Of a stretch of 23,992 nucleotides of DNA, positions 23,584-23,992 are shown piece by piece. This DNA is from AM-1111 sp046302135 (GTDB lineage: Bacteria; Bacteroidota; Bacteroidia; B-17B0; Aurantibacillaceae). The stretch is from NCBI GenBank assembly GCA_046302135.1, contig JBKCIQ010000065.1:1-23992 (forward strand), in the 5' to 3' direction. The position numbers and the translations under genes were made by a program. Below the pieces are notes generated by a model, which was given only the letters and a program-made list of their open reading frames with translations, was not told the origin of the DNA and made no database searches. Positions within the stretch are counted from its first letter, which is position 1, and every line of letters starts with the position of its first letter.

Positions 23584-23630
23584 GGTGGCTGAGCCTGAGT
23601 GTTGAGAAACACGAAGATGTCGAAACCACC
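23584..23630. repeat. REP-like palindrome GGTGG...CCACC interrupted by a small hairpin
   Basis: GGTGGCTGAGCCTG at the left and TCGAAACCACC at the right form the two ends of a TTGAGC/TCGAAA-type palindrome, the same theme as the element at 21419-21459. About 20 extra bases lie in the middle and contain their own perfect stem (GTGTT, GAGA, AACAC at 23599-23612). The two elements flank the FISUMP gene. Confidence 0.5.
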
Positions 23631-23646
23631 GTTGTATTTTCTCTTT

Positions 23647-23674
23647 ACTTTTTCTTTCTTGAAAAAGAAAAAGT
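23647..23674. repeat. 11-base perfect inverted repeat
   Basis: ACTTTTTCTTT (23647-23657), loop CTTGAA, AAAGAAAAAGT (23664-23674) form a perfect A/T-rich hairpin. There is no T-run after the stem on either strand, so I do not call it a terminator. Confidence 0.6.
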
Positions 23675-23690
23675 AACAAAAAGAATTCAA

Positions 23691-23807
23691 GAACAAGCGA
23701 ATGCTATCGCTCTCTGCTTTTTTCTTTACGTTCGTGCGTTGCATCCGCACTCTCTAAAAAAAGCATTCACCCTAAACAACTCCGCGCTTGTTCACGGCTA
23801 ACGCACG
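23691..23807. repeat. Cluster of interleaved inverted repeats
   Basis: Three perfect inverted pairs occur within 117 bases: GAACAAGCG (23691-23699) with CGCTTGTTC (23785-23793); GAATGCT (23699-23705) with AGCATTC (23762-23768); and CGTGCGTT (23733-23740) with AACGCACG (23800-23807). The first two are nested. The third crosses them, so the DNA or an RNA from it could form a pseudoknot-like or alternative fold. Confidence 0.55.
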
Positions 23808-23836
23808 ACAATGCATTAACCGAATATAGAGGAGTG

Positions 23837-23981
23837 GCCTTATTTTTTCTTGTTTTACGAATGATAAAATTGCGTTAATCAAGGAGTGCAGCTCTGAGTG
23901 GACACGAAGAGATCGCGCTACTTATAGCAATTTTTGAAGAAGTAAAATTGCGAGGAAACGAGTAAAAGAAAAAATGAAGCC
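23837..23981. repeat. Imperfect long inverted repeat with internal hairpin
   Basis: GGCCTTATTTTTTCTT plus TTTAC (about 23837-23858) is matched in inverted form by GTAAAAGAAAAAATGAAGCC (23962-23981), with a small gap and a few mismatches. Inside it, GCAATTTT (23927-23934) and AAAATTGC (23944-23951) form a perfect 8-base stem. It may continue past the right edge. Confidence 0.4.
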
Positions 23982-23992
23982 TTGACTTTTTT

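Larger units (their letters stand above)
23508..23992. other. Palindrome-rich non-coding region at right edge
   Basis: About 485 bases upstream of the FISUMP promoter have no ORF with a credible start or recognisable product on either strand. They are packed with inverted repeats, listed separately, and with a direct repeat TAAAATTGCG (23865-23874 and 23943-23952). The composition suggests repeat elements or decayed mobile DNA. Confidence 0.6.

Noticed and set aside
23691..23810. Integron attC-like site
   Set aside because: Inverted repeats and a GCGTTAGCC string suggested it, but the core does not fit GTTRRRY with a matching RYYYAAC partner, and no integrase or cassette array is present.

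Overview
The window is a piece of an AT-rich Bacteroidota chromosome, probably Flavobacteriales-like, although the sequence does not fix the family. The evidence is: two complete proteins ending in a type A type IX secretion (T9SS) sorting domain; SprB-type and Ig/PKD-like adhesin repeats; a bacillithiol gene (bshB1); many short secreted proteins whose signal peptides end in ...SQ or ...CQ; and two exact Bacteroidota promoters (TTTG, 19 bases, TAnnTTTG). No tRNA, rRNA, CRISPR array, transposase or integrase was seen.

Left block, 1-4765, all on the minus strand. A T9SS-exported surface protein is followed by an ECF sigma factor. One base further on comes a one-helix membrane protein with periplasmic TPR repeats, a candidate anti-sigma partner. 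Next are a small secreted protein and the start of a large Ig/PKD-repeat surface protein that runs off the left edge. This looks like a regulated cell-surface locus.

Middle block, 4887-15198, is mostly housekeeping. It starts with a protein that has a carboxypeptidase-regulatory-like domain and a TonB plug domain but no beta-barrel. It converges on the minus-strand operon sucA-sucB-bshB1 (E1 and E2 of 2-oxoglutarate dehydrogenase, then the bacillithiol deacetylase). A secreted SPOR-type protein, a small lipoprotein, a cyclophilin-type prolyl isomerase with a helical insert, and leuS follow.

Right-middle block, 15296-20888. A trypsin-like domain that has lost its catalytic His and Ser is fused to an outer-membrane-like beta-barrel. 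It is followed by a secreted transglutaminase-like protein and a 619-residue SprB-repeat protein with a T9SS sorting domain.

Right accessory block, 20990-23992. This holds an ORF6N-domain remnant whose tail resembles the C-terminal helix-turn-helix of Fic-family proteins, REP-like palindromic repeats, two hairpins, and a secreted protein carrying two tandem Fib_succ_major (FISUMP, C-type-lectin-like) domains. The two domains are nearly identical over their first 144 residues and strongly diverged over their last 60, the presumed ligand-binding face. About 540 bases of palindrome-rich non-coding DNA close the window. The strongest leads are this duplicated lectin-like domain, the pseudoprotease-barrel fusion, the barrel-less plug protein and the sigma/TPR/adhesin locus.
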